Assembly (NCBI GenBank): GCA_010015745.1
Contig: ML978223.1
Span: 62,001-126,000 of the forward strand
Length of the DNA stretch: 64,000 nucleotides
Reading direction: 5' to 3'
Source of the DNA: Setomelanomma holmii
Taxonomy: Eukaryota > Ascomycota > Dothideomycetes > Pleosporales > Phaeosphaeriaceae
Shown here: piece after piece, positions 21,938 through 32,453 of the stretch
Position numbering within the stretch: position 1 is the stretch's first letter
How the letters are laid out: each line of letters opens with the position of its first letter
The notes under the pieces: model-generated
Databases searched by the model: none
The model's input: the letters and a program-made list of their open reading frames with translations, nothing else
What the model was told of the DNA's origin: nothing
Position numbers and translations under genes: made by a program

Positions 21938-24900
21938 TCAAAATCCTCCAACCCGCTTCTTTTTCTTCTTCTTATCCGGCCTCCCACCAAACCGTCCTGG
22001 CTCAACCTGACTCTGTGCACCCATTGGTCCCTGGCTTTGACTCGAGAGCCCAGTCTCAGGCAATGGTACCTGCGCCCAAGCCTGGTTGGGTACCTGGCTA
22101 CTACTACCCATACCACCCAAGACGGGTCCTGGCGAGCTCCTTGGGAATGTAGTGGGCTTCGTGAATATGAAGGGCTGACTCGAGGGCTGTGAGTGCGCGA
22201 GGTCATCTTCTCTCCTCTGCTTTCTGCTCCGCCGCTCTTTCCGCTTCTGCGCCTTCTCGAGCTGCTGCTGACTCGGAGCATCAAGTTGTTCCGCGCGATC
22301 AGCACGCTCGATGGCTTCCCAACCGTACGAACTTGGATCGGTGCCGACTTTCCAGTGAGACAGTAGCTGCGTGATACTCGCTGGAAGCGGGGCGGATGGC
22401 TGTGTGTCGTCCTTGAATCTGAAATATTTGCTGAGGCGGGCGACTGGATCTGCAGGAGTTGACCTTTGCAATGGCGATGAAGGCAGCTCTTGAGGTTGCG
22501 CTGAAGAAGGAAAGGAGCTGTGCGATTGCGGCGATTGTGATGGAGAAGGCTGTGAGAATGCCGATGGCGACAGCGGCGAGTAGAAGTCATGCGCGGTGTC
22601 CTGAACCTGAGAAATGCTCGCTACAGGCTGCGATGTGAGTATAGGCATGGAAATAGCGCTGTCCTGACTGAATCCGGGCGGCACCTCAACTGCTCCTGCT
22701 TGACTGTCCTGTGGACGTACACGCATACCGGCCAGTATGACCTCAGATGCAATTCGGCGAGCGAGTCTTTCCTTGCGTTGACGGACCCGCAATGATACAT
22801 CTGGGGGTAGCGAAGCAATCCAGCTCTGCAATATGCGATCATACAGGTCCACTATGGTAGGTTCATCCTCGTCACTTTCGACTTGAGATTGTTGACCAAT
22901 TGTAACGCGATGTAATTCGACTGATTCATTGTTGGTTATGATGCTTGCAAGCTCGTGCAGCAATGTAGATGCTTCGTCAATATCGGCGACATCGATGCGC
23001 ATACCAGCAAATTCCATCCTGGCTTTTGTCAGCTTCATCGCAGCATAGGTATCATGGCATTCAACTTACAATGTGCCTTGTGGTAGCTGTGAATTGTTTC
23101 CATGCGACGTGAGCAGTTCCTTGAGTTGGTCGGTCACGGTTGCGACATCGATACTGGCTTCGCCATGACCAAACTTTCGACTTAGTGCATCATACATCGA
23201 TCTATGGTCCACGATTGGGCGTGCGATGCTGGTATGGCGTCTTTGCATTTCTATCGGGACTTGTAATGCGAGTTTCGACACTGGTGCTGCTATTCCGTCG
23301 AAGTCCTCCAGATCGAGGAAGTCACCATCGTCCGCAGTAGTAGCTTTTCGACGTGGCCGATAAGTAGTACTCCATCCCAGGTCTTTGATTTGAACTTCCT
23401 GATCATCACCAGCAGCGCCGCCAGAAGACCGTGAAGAATACAAGACTGCCTCCTGTATACTCAGATCTGACCGAAGGACAAACAGCTTGTAAAACTGAAT
23501 CCCTTGTCTGGCGAACATGCGACCTGCACCGGACGCAGCAGACGTGGTATCACCTGCAAATGGCAGTGGTTCCAATGTTATATGCAGGACTTTTCCCGCT
23601 CCATTCAAATCAGGTTTGATGAGAGTCGGAGTGCTGCAAGAGACGAGGGTATCGCTAGCATACTGGGTAGCAAAAGTATAGCTCTGGATCAGCGTGTTGA
23701 GTCGAGAGTGCAACAGTACACAGATTGCTTTTATGGGGTCAGCGAAGTCTTCTGACTCATTGCGAGATTGTGCTCACCGTTCTCTATGATTATATGCACA
23801 TCGATGCTTAATGTGAAGTCATCTGCACCTCTGTAATGCCTCCAAGTGGCAACGATGCGAGCACCTGCTACCTGCTCCCTGACGTCAAGTGCCTCGCTGG
23901 TAGTTGTCACTGCCATGAGAAAAAGTTTGGTCGAGGTCAAGACCAGAAACTGGCTTCGCAGAAAAGGGTGCCTTTTCACATCCAAGATCCAATCGCTCGA
24001 CTTGCTAGCAAAGAGAGGCGGACATGGGAGATATTCGAAAGAGCCGCCTTGGAAGCCGATAATGCTGAGGTGCCGTCGATTACAGACTAGGATAGTGTTC
24101 ACATCGCCGACCCAGGCCACCCTCGCCCATCCGTCTTCGCCGACAGCATCGACATCGTCCGGTGGGCCGATCTGACCTTGGACTGAGCACGACATGGCGT
24201 AACGATCACTCTTTCGGCTGCGCTCAATGTCCCAAACGCTCCACGCCTGGTCTTGGTCTACCACAGCGAACTGCATTTGGAAATCGGGGTTGAAGGCCAC
24301 ATCAATGTGAGCACTTCCGCCACTCTGACTGATGTCAAGCGTCAGTATTGGATGCGCGTCGGTGATAGAGGCTGGTAATTGATAGTGTTTAGAGTGACCA
24401 GAAGAACGGTTGTGCTGCGAGTGAACTGGGCGGAAAATGACTGTCTTCGTGGGTAGTCGAACGGCAAGCAGATTACTTCTATCCTCCGTTCGCGCAAAGC
24501 AGATTTGCTGAATTGGCGCTGCGTCCTCGTTCCAATAACCGTGGTCGGCATCTCGAAAGGTATAGCCATTGATGTGGACGCTCTTGTCTTGATCCCAGCC
24601 AAGCCTTTCCTTGCACAGCAGAGTGAGCCGCAATATGTTCCCAGTTTCTCCAGTCACGGTCGCAGCAACACGTCGCGGATTTTCCCAGGCGTCTGACCTG
24701 TTTCCTTGCTCCGAGGTGATTGAGCCTGTAGAAAAGAGACTGCCCACCAAAGGATCATAGACGGTGGTAGCGGACAATATGGCAGCAGAGGTGGCAGCAA
24801 GCTTTGGAAGAAGATCGGAAGCCGGAACAAGCTGTGGGTGGTGGCACAAGAGGTGCTTGGCATCATTAACTGCATCAGTGAGACGCGTAGACTCTGCAGT

Positions 24901-25152
24901 ATTTGGAAACTGGATCGAAGCAGGTATCGCCGCTGTAGAAATGGTCTGATACTCCTGCTTCCGGCCGAATAGAACAAACTCAGAAGACAGCGGAGATTTG
25001 CTCGAGGGATGTCCTGGCTGCAGTCGGACTTTTATTTGCTTGAGCGTAGGTGCTTCAAATCTCCGGCCAAAAGCCCATTCTCGACTCTGCGAATCAAAAG
25101 CTGCTTCACCAGCGTGGCCATAGTTGAGATGGCTCAAACTTCTCTCAGCCAT
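21938..25152 (-). CDS. RRN6: RNA polymerase I-specific initiation factor RRN6-like
   Basis: Three exons (25152-23778, 23727-23070, 23018-21938; introns 50 and 51 bp) give 1037 residues. The N-terminal half is a beta-propeller-like region (GWARVAWVGDVNTILVCNRRH; DWILDVKRHPFLRSQFLVLT), typical of RRN6/TAF1C-like proteins. The C-terminal third is low-complexity and Ser/Pro/Gln-rich and ends in a strongly conserved basic signature (SQVEPGRFGGRPDKKKKKK RVGGF, written here in two parts). RRN6 is part of the core factor that recruits RNA polymerase I to the rDNA promoter in the nucleolus. The gene is divergent from SPC25 with 345 bp between the two starts. The terminal Lys run is encoded by a CTT-rich stretch at about 21959-21979. 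Family confidence is high from the C-terminal signature. Confidence 0.88.
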
Positions 25153-25497
25153 CAGGATCGAGTAGTGAATGGCGATCGTTCACTAGGATGCTGATAAGGC
25201 GCATACTTCGGATGCTCGATTGGATGGTGTTTGTGGACGATTAGCTTGCTCTACGCGATTTTGTTCGGGATCGCGATGGTGAACGTGAAGATGCAGGTCC
25301 CGGCAAAAGCTGCACTAGCGCAAAACGCATGTTCACGTGCCCCGCTATCGCTCTTTTCCGCACTAGCGCAAAGCCTTTGTTTACCGAGCAACCAGCAATA
25401 ACATTCCAACTTGCTTGACGACTTATCGCAAACCACGTCACACGCCAGACTCTACCTTGGATACATACAACAATCGTCCGTCGATCTGGTAGCCATC
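25153..25497. promoter_or_regulatory. bidirectional promoter RRN6 / SPC25 with a 13 bp direct repeat
   Basis: 345 bp separate the two divergent start codons. The 13-mer GCACTAGCGCAAA occurs twice in the same orientation (25312-25324 and 25360-25372), 48 bp apart. CTAGCGC also occurs (as GCGCTAG, ~28520) between the next divergent pair. Perfect duplication in a short promoter suggests a binding site; the factor is unknown. Confidence 0.4.
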
Positions 25498-26321
25498 ATG
25501 ACGACCTTTGAACCTTCCCTCAGCACAACAATGCGCGCTTCATCGCACGATCCGCCGTCCATGGCTGACCAGCTGCCATCCATCAACTTCGGCTTCGACG
25601 ACCTGCGCAGTCGCATGAATCAATTCACTGCACGCTTTGACGCCTTCATCGAGAACGGGCGACGACGAGTACTGGAGGAGCGCAACCAATTCCGCATGAA
25701 CATTGCCGAACTGCACGGTACGAAGCCCACACACCTACACCACCGCATTATCTTCGCATACTGACAACATCCACAGAGGACCAGCGCATGAAGAAGCGCG
25801 ACATCGAGATACTCGAACTCAAACAATCCCAACATAGCCACTCCCTCGCCAAAGAATCCCAAGAAACCTCGGAAATGCAAGAGGCCATCAGCGCCCTCAC
25901 CCTCCAGCGTGACGAGCGCCTTGCGCACCGCGACACGCTGCGCTTCCAGATCGCCGAGGTGCAAAAGTCCATCTCGGCACGGCGTGAGGCCCAGCTCAAG
26001 CATCGCCGCTACCTCGACGGCCAGTCGCGTTACAATGAGCCCGAGCTCGACTTTTGGGAGAGCTATCTGGGCTTGAGGATTGAGGGCCTGGGCAAGGATG
26101 ATAGGCTCAAGTTCGTGTACACGAATGTTGATGAGAGGGAGTGGGATAGGGTGGCGTGGTTTGAGCTGGATACAAGTGAGCGCGATTACAAGGTGCTAGA
26201 GGTCAGGCCGAAGGTGGAGAGAGAGGAGGTGGAGCGTGTTGTGGAGCGCTTGAACAAGTCGAGGGATCTGGCCAGCTTCTTGAAGGGCATGCGGGAATTG
26301 TTCGTCGAGGCTTGCAAGTAG
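25498..26321 (+). CDS. SPC25: kinetochore protein SPC25 (NDC80 complex)
   Basis: Two exons (25498-25717 and 25777-26321, 59 bp intron) give 254 residues. Residues ~30-150 form a long coiled coil (RMNQFTARFDAFIENGRRR; EMQEAISALTLQRDERLAHR). The C-terminal globular domain has the family blocks GLRIEGLGKDDRLKFVYTNVDE, WFELDTSERDYKV and RPKVEREEVERVVERLN, with LASFLKGMRELF at the end. SPC25 pairs with SPC24 and anchors the NDC80 complex to the inner kinetochore. The ATG at 25498 gives the best N-terminus; no upstream exon is needed. It is convergent with the DHX35-like helicase, with only 66 bp between stop codons. Confidence 0.93.
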
Positions 26322-26387
26322 ACTGCAATCGCCACAGCCCTTTTTCTAGTCTATATGGTAATGTCGCGATACCCAGTTATCCATACT

Positions 26388-28412
26388 CTACCGTCCCCCA
26401 TTCTTCACCCTATAATACTCTGGCCCACACTCCACCAGCCAATCCATCTCCACTGCGCTCAAATCCCGAATATATATCTTCCCTTTCGTCTCCATAATCT
26501 CCGTATACACAACCCACTCGGCCTTCCTATGAAAGAACACACTACTCGGATGCGCCCACAGCACCGTCTTTCCATCCACAGTCGTGAAACTGCCATCACT
26601 CTTCATCCTCGCCGCATGCGCGAAGAAACCCGTCACCAGACACCGAACAACACGCTCGGCAATGGGCTTCCCGCCCACGCGTAAGACATCGGAGGATGCT
26701 AACGGCGACTCTGTTAAGCCAAAGCGCGACAAGTACGCAGCGAGTTGTTTCCTTACGCTCACCGCCTTAACCATACTCTTATGACTCAAGCTGTTCTCGC
26801 GGCAAAACTGCACACTCATCCCGCTCTTGACAAACGCTTCGTGCACATTGTACAAACTCAAATGATCACCCTCGCTGACTGCAAACTTCCGGCGCGCAGC
26901 GTCGAGCGCTTTCTTGCCGCCGTCGTGTGACACAAATGCGTTCCCTTGTAACGTCATCATCGCCGCGATGCTGAGCATTTCGTTCAAACACCCAAACTCG
27001 GGCGATGCGGCGGATAACAAGGCGCGGCTGAGCATTGGTTCGAGTGTCAACTCAGCCATGCGTGTCCCCAGGGGTTTCGTCAGACGCGCGTGCACGTCCA
27101 GGGCGCCGAGGGAGTACAATAAGTCTAGTGCTCGAGTGACGAGGCTCGAGGGCGGGGCGGAGAGGTAGTCGAATCGGACGACATATGTGATGCCGAGGTT
27201 TAGCAGCTGGAGTAGTACGGGCGCGAGGTTGGAGCGTTGGATCTCCGGGAATGTGGCGTCTTCGAGTTTTGCGAATGCGGACTCGGTGTATAAGCGGAAA
27301 CACTTCCCTGGTCGTGTACGGCCTGCGCGGCCGGCTCGTTGGGTTGCGCTGGCTTTGGAGACGGGCACGATGTTGAGTGTTTCGATGCCGAGGCGGGCGT
27401 CGTAGGTGCGGAGCTTGACGTAGCCTGTGTCGATGACATAGACGATGTGGTCGATTGTGACGGACGCTTCGGCGATGTTGGTGCTGAGGATGATTTTTCG
27501 GGTGTTGGGTGGGGCTTTTTGGAAGACGACCATTTGGTCTTCAGTGGAGAGGCCGGCGTAGAGGGGTAAAGTGAGGAGCTTTTGTTGCGATGAGGTGAGG
27601 TTGGCGATGTGTTCGCCGAGCATGTCTATAGCGTCGTCGATTTCTTCGCGGCCGGTCAGGAAGACGAGGATGTCACCGTCGGATTCTTGCGCGTGGATGG
27701 ATATGATTGTGTCAACGGCGGCTTCGATGTAGTTGCCTGTAGATTCAATGCGGTACTGAATCTCGACTGGGTATGTTCGACCTTCGATGCCAATGATTCT
27801 GCCATACTCTTCTTTGGACTTGCCGTGAACTCTCTCGCCGTCATCAAGTGCGAAGAAGTCGAGGAAGCGTTCCGCTTCCAGTGTTGCCGAGCTGACCACG
27901 ACTCTCAGGTCATCTCGTTTCCTGAGCACCTTCTTAAGTAGAGACAGCAAGATGTCAGATGATAAGCTGCGTTCATGCGCCTCGTCGACCATAACAACTG
28001 AATATCGGTTCAGTAGCGGGTCAACGAGCATTTCTCGCAGCAACAGCCCATCTGTGACGAATTTGACTTGCGTAATCGCGCTCGTTACATCTTCAAATCT
28101 GATGCTGTATCCGACTCTTTGGCCCAGCGGCGTTCCCAACTCTTCTGCAACACGTGCTGCCACACTTGTCGCAGCAATGCGGCGAGGCTGCGTCACTCCG
28201 ATCTGCTTCCCACCTGTACACCATCCTGCATCGAGCAAAAATCTTGGAATCTGCGTCGTCTTGCCGCTACCGGTTTCGCCAACGACAATGGTCACTGGGT
28301 ATGTTTCAATCGTGTAGAGGAGTTGATGTCTGAGTTGTGCTATTGGAAGTAACGCTGGTGGTTTGTAAAGGTCGAGAATGATAGGTAAGTCCGCGTCTTC
28401 TTCATCTGCCAT
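26388..28412 (-). CDS. DEAH-box ATP-dependent RNA helicase, DHX35-like
   Basis: Single exon, 674 residues, close to the ~700 of animal DHX35. All helicase motifs are present: GETGSGKTT (I, 45-53), TQPRRIAA (Ia), DEAH (II, 143-146), SSAT (III, 174-177), FLTGREEI (IV), LSTNIAEASVTI (V) and QRAGRAGR (VI, ~360). Winged-helix, ratchet and OB-fold (HA2/DUF1605) regions follow, with the expected VLWAHPSSV and the C-terminal WLVECGPEYY. The N-terminus is short, with no S1 or RS domain, which argues against PRP22/PRP16 and for DHX35, an enzyme found with late spliceosomes. It acts in the nucleus, using ATP to remodel RNA-protein complexes. Divergent from the F-box gene. Confidence 0.9.
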   Translation of the reverse strand: MADEEDADLPIILDLYKPPALLPIAQLRHQLLYTIETYPVTIVVGETGSGKTTQIPRFLLDAGWCTGGKQIGVTQPRRIAATSVAARVAEELGTPLGQRVGYSIRFEDVTSAITQVKFVTDGLLLREMLVDPLLNRYSVVMVDEAHERSLSSDILLSLLKKVLRKRDDLRVVVSSATLEAERFLDFFALDDGERVHGKSKEEYGRIIGIEGRTYPVEIQYRIESTGNYIEAAVDTIISIHAQESDGDILVFLTGREEIDDAIDMLGEHIANLTSSQQKLLTLPLYAGLSTEDQMVVFQKAPPNTRKIILSTNIAEASVTIDHIVYVIDTGYVKLRTYDARLGIETLNIVPVSKASATQRAGRAGRTRPGKCFRLYTESAFAKLEDATFPEIQRSNLAPVLLQLLNLGITYVVRFDYLSAPPSSLVTRALDLLYSLGALDVHARLTKPLGTRMAELTLEPMLSRALLSAASPEFGCLNEMLSIAAMMTLQGNAFVSHDGGKKALDAARRKFAVSEGDHLSLYNVHEAFVKSGMSVQFCRENSLSHKSMVKAVSVRKQLAAYLSRFGLTESPLASSDVLRVGGKPIAERVVRCLVTGFFAHAARMKSDGSFTTVDGKTVLWAHPSSVFFHRKAEWVVYTEIMETKGKIYIRDLSAVEMDWLVECGPEYYRVKNGGR

Positions 28413-28639
28413 GTTTTCAATGCTGTGAAGTGACTCTCAGCTCTATTATGTTGTGGTGGAGTTTGGTCAATACCCGGGGTGTGATGTGAGGACTGAAAGC
28501 AGAAGACGCTAAACGATATGGCGCTAGCCAGTCATGGCATTAGCGCAGCCACCATGAGCCTCAGATACAGGGGCCGACTTTGCGTCCTGCCTTCAACACT
28601 TCGCTCACCACAAACTTCGTCGTTGGCTTAGTCACAGGA

Positions 28640-29896
28640 ATGGCTTTCTTTGCAGCTTTACCAAACGAAATCTTGGACTTCATTATGGATCATGTATCAT
28701 CTGCAGACCAATTCAACCTCATTCAAACGTGCCGTGCCCTGCATACGGCAGTCCAACCTTCCCTCTATCGGACCCTTATCATCTGGAGAGACACCACCTA
28801 CCTACACCAACCAGAAGGCTGGGAACGACAATTGAGAAGAGTCAACTCTTTGGTGTACACACTGATCACCAGACTGGACCTGTCTAGGCACGTCAGGACA
28901 TTCGAAATACGCAGCTTCTTTAGTGACTTCGCGTATATAAGCCTGAGTGTCAATGAGTCGTATGTCTACTCACGTTCTGTGAAGGCCTATTTCCCACACC
29001 TGTCACAATACTGGGAAGAAACGGTGTCGCTGAAACACAATGCTGGTGCTGTATTGTCGCTCTCACTACTGCCCTGTCAGCGTCTTCAAAGGCTGTCTTT
29101 GCCTGCCCACCTGCTCAGCATAGGCGGCTGGTTCGAGACTTTACTAGATTTTGGGGCAAACAACCCAAGACTCAAACTACTACAAGATATGTCTAGTCTG
29201 AGGATAACGCATTGCACTCATAAAGAATCCCGTTTATTACAACTGGTGCCCCGACTTTTCATGCCGTTGCCGAATCTTGGAACGCTGGAGCTTTCTCAAA
29301 AGATAGTTCAGGATACTTGGCACCAGGACCCACACGTTGAACATATACGCTCAATAGAAGACAGACCCGATCTCTCCAATAGACTTTCGATGTTGCGCTT
29401 GACCAGATCCCAGGCGGAGACTTACGAGGTTAGCGAGCTGTTCAAACATACGCCAGTCCTGACTAAATTTGTTTGCGACTTTCTGTTTTCATCTATGCCC
29501 GGCGCTATTAATCTGTGGGATCTTCGGAGGGGCCTGTTCCTCCTGCAAAACACGCTTCAACACCTCAAGGCTCACTTCGACATGTACGAAGATGAAGAAC
29601 ACGGTGTCGAGCCCGAGTACCTTCCTGAGATCTTCGAAGACGGCGAAGGCTTGGGCAGTCTCCGTGACCTTCATAAGCTTACCAATCTGCAAATATCTCT
29701 GGCTGTACTCTTCGGGCACGCGCACTTCACGAGCTACGAATGGCCGAATCTCGGCGACTATCTCCCTCCACAACTACTGCGTCTGACATTGACCGACGAC
29801 TGTTGGGGCTACGATGCGTTCGGCTTTACAGAGTCGGTACCAACCATGGCCATCTTCAAGCAATACTTTGTGGGCGAGGAATTGGCTGAGGAATGA
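28640..29896 (+). CDS. F-box domain protein; frame continues past its TGA to 30115
   Basis: The ATG at 28640 begins an F-box (FFAALPNEILDFIMDHVSS, then LIQTCRALHTAVQPSLYRTL). About 350 residues of leucine-rich, LRR-like sequence follow, typical of fungal substrate-recognition subunits of SCF ubiquitin ligases. The 418-residue frame ends at TGA (29894-29896). The very next codon is ATG and the same frame stays open for another 72 codons (29897-30115; WKSHTPQLEEFIFDIRMRD, ELGSMCEAESIAW), which looks like the normal C-terminal end of this family. The TGA may be a recent nonsense change (CGA to TGA). Loss of about 15 percent at the C-terminus may or may not abolish function, so I keep it as a CDS. 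Confidence 0.75.
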   Translation: MAFFAALPNEILDFIMDHVSSADQFNLIQTCRALHTAVQPSLYRTLIIWRDTTYLHQPEGWERQLRRVNSLVYTLITRLDLSRHVRTFEIRSFFSDFAYISLSVNESYVYSRSVKAYFPHLSQYWEETVSLKHNAGAVLSLSLLPCQRLQRLSLPAHLLSIGGWFETLLDFGANNPRLKLLQDMSSLRITHCTHKESRLLQLVPRLFMPLPNLGTLELSQKIVQDTWHQDPHVEHIRSIEDRPDLSNRLSMLRLTRSQAETYEVSELFKHTPVLTKFVCDFLFSSMPGAINLWDLRRGLFLLQNTLQHLKAHFDMYEDEEHGVEPEYLPEIFEDGEGLGSLRDLHKLTNLQISLAVLFGHAHFTSYEWPNLGDYLPPQLLRLTLTDDCWGYDAFGFTESVPTMAIFKQYFVGEELAEE

Positions 29897-30115
29897 ATGC
29901 CCGACGAAGATAAGCCTAATGGCGTGAATGGTGATGTCAAATGGGTGAGGACTAGAGAACCTGCTTGGAAAAGCCATACACCTCAGCTGGAGGAATTTAT
30001 CTTCGATATAAGGATGCGAGATACGAATGATAACTGGTGGGCTCGGGAAGAGATCAGGGATGAGCTGGGCAGCATGTGCGAGGCTGAGAGTATTGCGTGG
30101 GCTGTGCTGTATTGA

Positions 30116-31168
30116 GTCAAAGTTCACGGGGAATGACTAATTAGACCTATAGAAATATGGCCGTAAGCCCAACCTCACGCCACAGTTATTGTCGATACAT
30201 ACGTTGTCAAATTGTTTTACACAGTACATCATATTCATGCTTCATAGCTACTAGAATATCTAGCTCACTGCTTTGCACCTACTACTGATCAGGCCAAATT
30301 CCTGTGCTTTGCAATAACTTATCACTACGTTCGTCGAAGACGCCGCAGGAAATAACCAGAGGATTCTCAGTCCATCTGCCTGTAATAGACAACAAGGGAA
30401 GATCATGTTGTGTCCCTATGTTACGTGCCTGGGGTAGTAGGGAGGCATGCAGAATTTGAAGTGTTCTTTTCGAGAGCGGGCAATGCTTTCGGCATATCGA
30501 TGAAGTTGAAGCCTACAGTGATAACTCTTGGCTCTTTCCGCGTGTACTTCGAAGCAATTTCCCCTGGGAAACTCAAGAAATCTCGAACGTGTGAGCAGAC
30601 ATAGATGCGTTGCTTCATGGTGGTGGTCTTAATTCCTAGTCTTGACGTATTGATGTTGTTCTTTATGAATAATTGGATCACTTTCATTTGCATGTATTTG
30701 ACCGTTGATAATTCCAATGCTCGACAGACTTGTCACTCCCCTTCAGTTTGATCCGAGCTAAGCCTTCTTACATCCACTCATGACGACGTTGCCCACCGCC
30801 TCACTTGCCCCGTTCACCCCAACAGTCTACTAAGCCAGCCTACTGTAAGCGGTACAGTAGATGTGTCCGCACGATCTCGTCGCATGGCGAGGTCCCCCCT
30901 TCTGATGACCTGCAAGCACCGCCAGATTAGGACAATCTCTACGCGACTCATTAACATCCCCATCGCAAGCGCAACATCGCCAACGCGCTGGCGCAGCAGG
31001 ATTCTGGTCGCTAATTGCAGGAGCGCGAATGAGTCTACCATCTGCTAATTTGACTTTCTTATATCCTGACGCGGCGGGTTTGCCCGGTTTGAAGTTGGCA
31101 TCAACAAAATGAAACTGACCAGGAGGAGCGGAAGCATGGGCGAAAGCGTGGGCGGACCGGGGGTTAAG
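30116..31168. other. intergenic, ~1 kb
   Basis: No supported gene. Short frames at 30421-30717 and 30814-31041 lack any recognisable feature. Confidence 0.4.
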
Positions 31169-31885
31169 TTACGGTGGATTTGAGTGAAAGTTGGACCCAT
31201 ACGCGGCATGGCTTGGAGCTGGTGCATTAAGATGGGGCATGGTGTGACCAGGATCATGATAGGCAAAACCCTGGAATTGACCAGTTTGACGCTGAGGGTG
31301 AGCACCATAACTCTGAGGTTGCGCGGCGGACGGATGTGGTTGAGCACCATGAGCCTGGGCTTGAGTACCATGAGCCTGGTGTTGAGTACCGTGAGCTTGA
31401 GGTTGAGCACCATAAGCGTGAGGATGCGCGGCAGACGGATGTGGTTGAGGGGCATATGACCCATAGACTAAGGGCGCAGCGCCATGAGTCGCACGCGGAA
31501 CACGTGGGTCAGGCGGATTCGTATACTGACCAGCAGTAGGAGCAATCGGGTGATCAGGTGGTTGATTCGGGTAGGTATGTTGATGAGCAGGAGGAGGATG
31601 TTGTTGTGCTGGTGGATGCGTTTGTGCTGCAGCTGACTGAGACGGGGGACTTGGTGTGTGTTGAAATATGTTCACTCCCTTTTTGATGGGCTTGGGTTGA
31701 TTTGATGCCCAGTCCGGAGCCCCCGGGGATTGGCTGCTGCGTGCAGGTGATGGAGTTTGAGCCGGTGCCGCCCGCTTCTTTCCTTTGCCCTCAACTGCCG
31801 GCGAAGCGGACTTTCTAGCGGAGCCCTTGCCCTTACTCGGACCCGGGGGAGCCTTCTTCTTGTCGTTACCGGCGGGCATGATCAC
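31169..31885 (-). CDS. low-complexity Pro/Gln/His/Ala-rich protein with heptad-like repeats
   Basis: A single-exon, 238-residue protein; the start could be the ATG at 31885 or 31879. The N-terminus is basic (NDKKKAPPGPSKGKGSARKS). The rest is predicted disordered, with many His, Gln, Pro and Ala residues. Four seven-residue units of the type AHGTQxQ lie at about residues 155-185, encoded by 21 bp tandem repeats. No transmembrane segment or known domain is seen. Composition resembles prion-like or phase-separating proteins, but this is inference only. It is not excluded that the frame is open by chance of composition; the clean basic N-terminus argues for a real gene. Confidence 0.55.
   Translation of the reverse strand: MIMPAGNDKKKAPPGPSKGKGSARKSASPAVEGKGKKRAAPAQTPSPARSSQSPGAPDWASNQPKPIKKGVNIFQHTPSPPSQSAAAQTHPPAQQHPPPAHQHTYPNQPPDHPIAPTAGQYTNPPDPRVPRATHGAAPLVYGSYAPQPHPSAAHPHAYGAQPQAHGTQHQAHGTQAQAHGAQPHPSAAQPQSYGAHPQRQTGQFQGFAYHDPGHTMPHLNAPAPSHAAYGSNFHSNPP
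31340..31423. repeat. four imperfect 21 bp tandem repeats in the P/Q/H-rich gene
   Basis: Units start TTGAGCACC or TTGAGTACC (plus strand) at 31340, 31361, 31382 and 31403. A longer flanking piece (GCGGACGGATGTGG-like) occurs on both sides (~31325 and ~31428), so the block itself may sit inside a ~105 bp duplication. Unit length keeps the reading frame. Confidence 0.8.
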
Positions 31886-32453
31886 AAAGTTCTGATGTGT
31901 GAGGGAGCGACTTGACTTGGTGTAATGTGCTGCGAGGTGACGACATAACGGGCATGATCTCTGACGATGTCCTTGGAAGATGTGGATCGTTGACTTCTTT
32001 GTGTGTTAGAGACGGTTGTGGAATATGAACCAGTCAGTATTCCTTGTCGCTGGAGTTTGAAGAATGCTATTTTGACATTTGGAGAAGTCGTGGTAAATTG
32101 TGTATGATGTTCTGTAGAACAGAAATAGAGCAAGAACCACATCGTGGTAAATGTACTGTCAATCATCGTTTGAAGCATTCCATGATCCACAGTGTGTTCA
32201 TAGACTTTGAGTGTGAACGGGCGGTGTATGAGTGTCCTGGTCACAACGGATCAATATCGCCTCAATGCATTCGTTTGGGATTGAATGGCGACTTGTTTGA
32301 CGCATGAAGCATTGACGAGGACCAAAATGTATCGATGTTATCGTGCTATCACAAGTCGCTGTTAGTCGATAACTATAGCTTATGTGAAGCAGGAATAGAG
32401 TAGGAAAATACCGAACGCCAAGTATACTGCAAACACACCTTAGGCTCCCAAGC
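31886..32453. other. intergenic
   Basis: Nothing recognised; 5' flank of the low-complexity gene and 3' flank of the DUF1295 gene. Confidence 0.4.
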
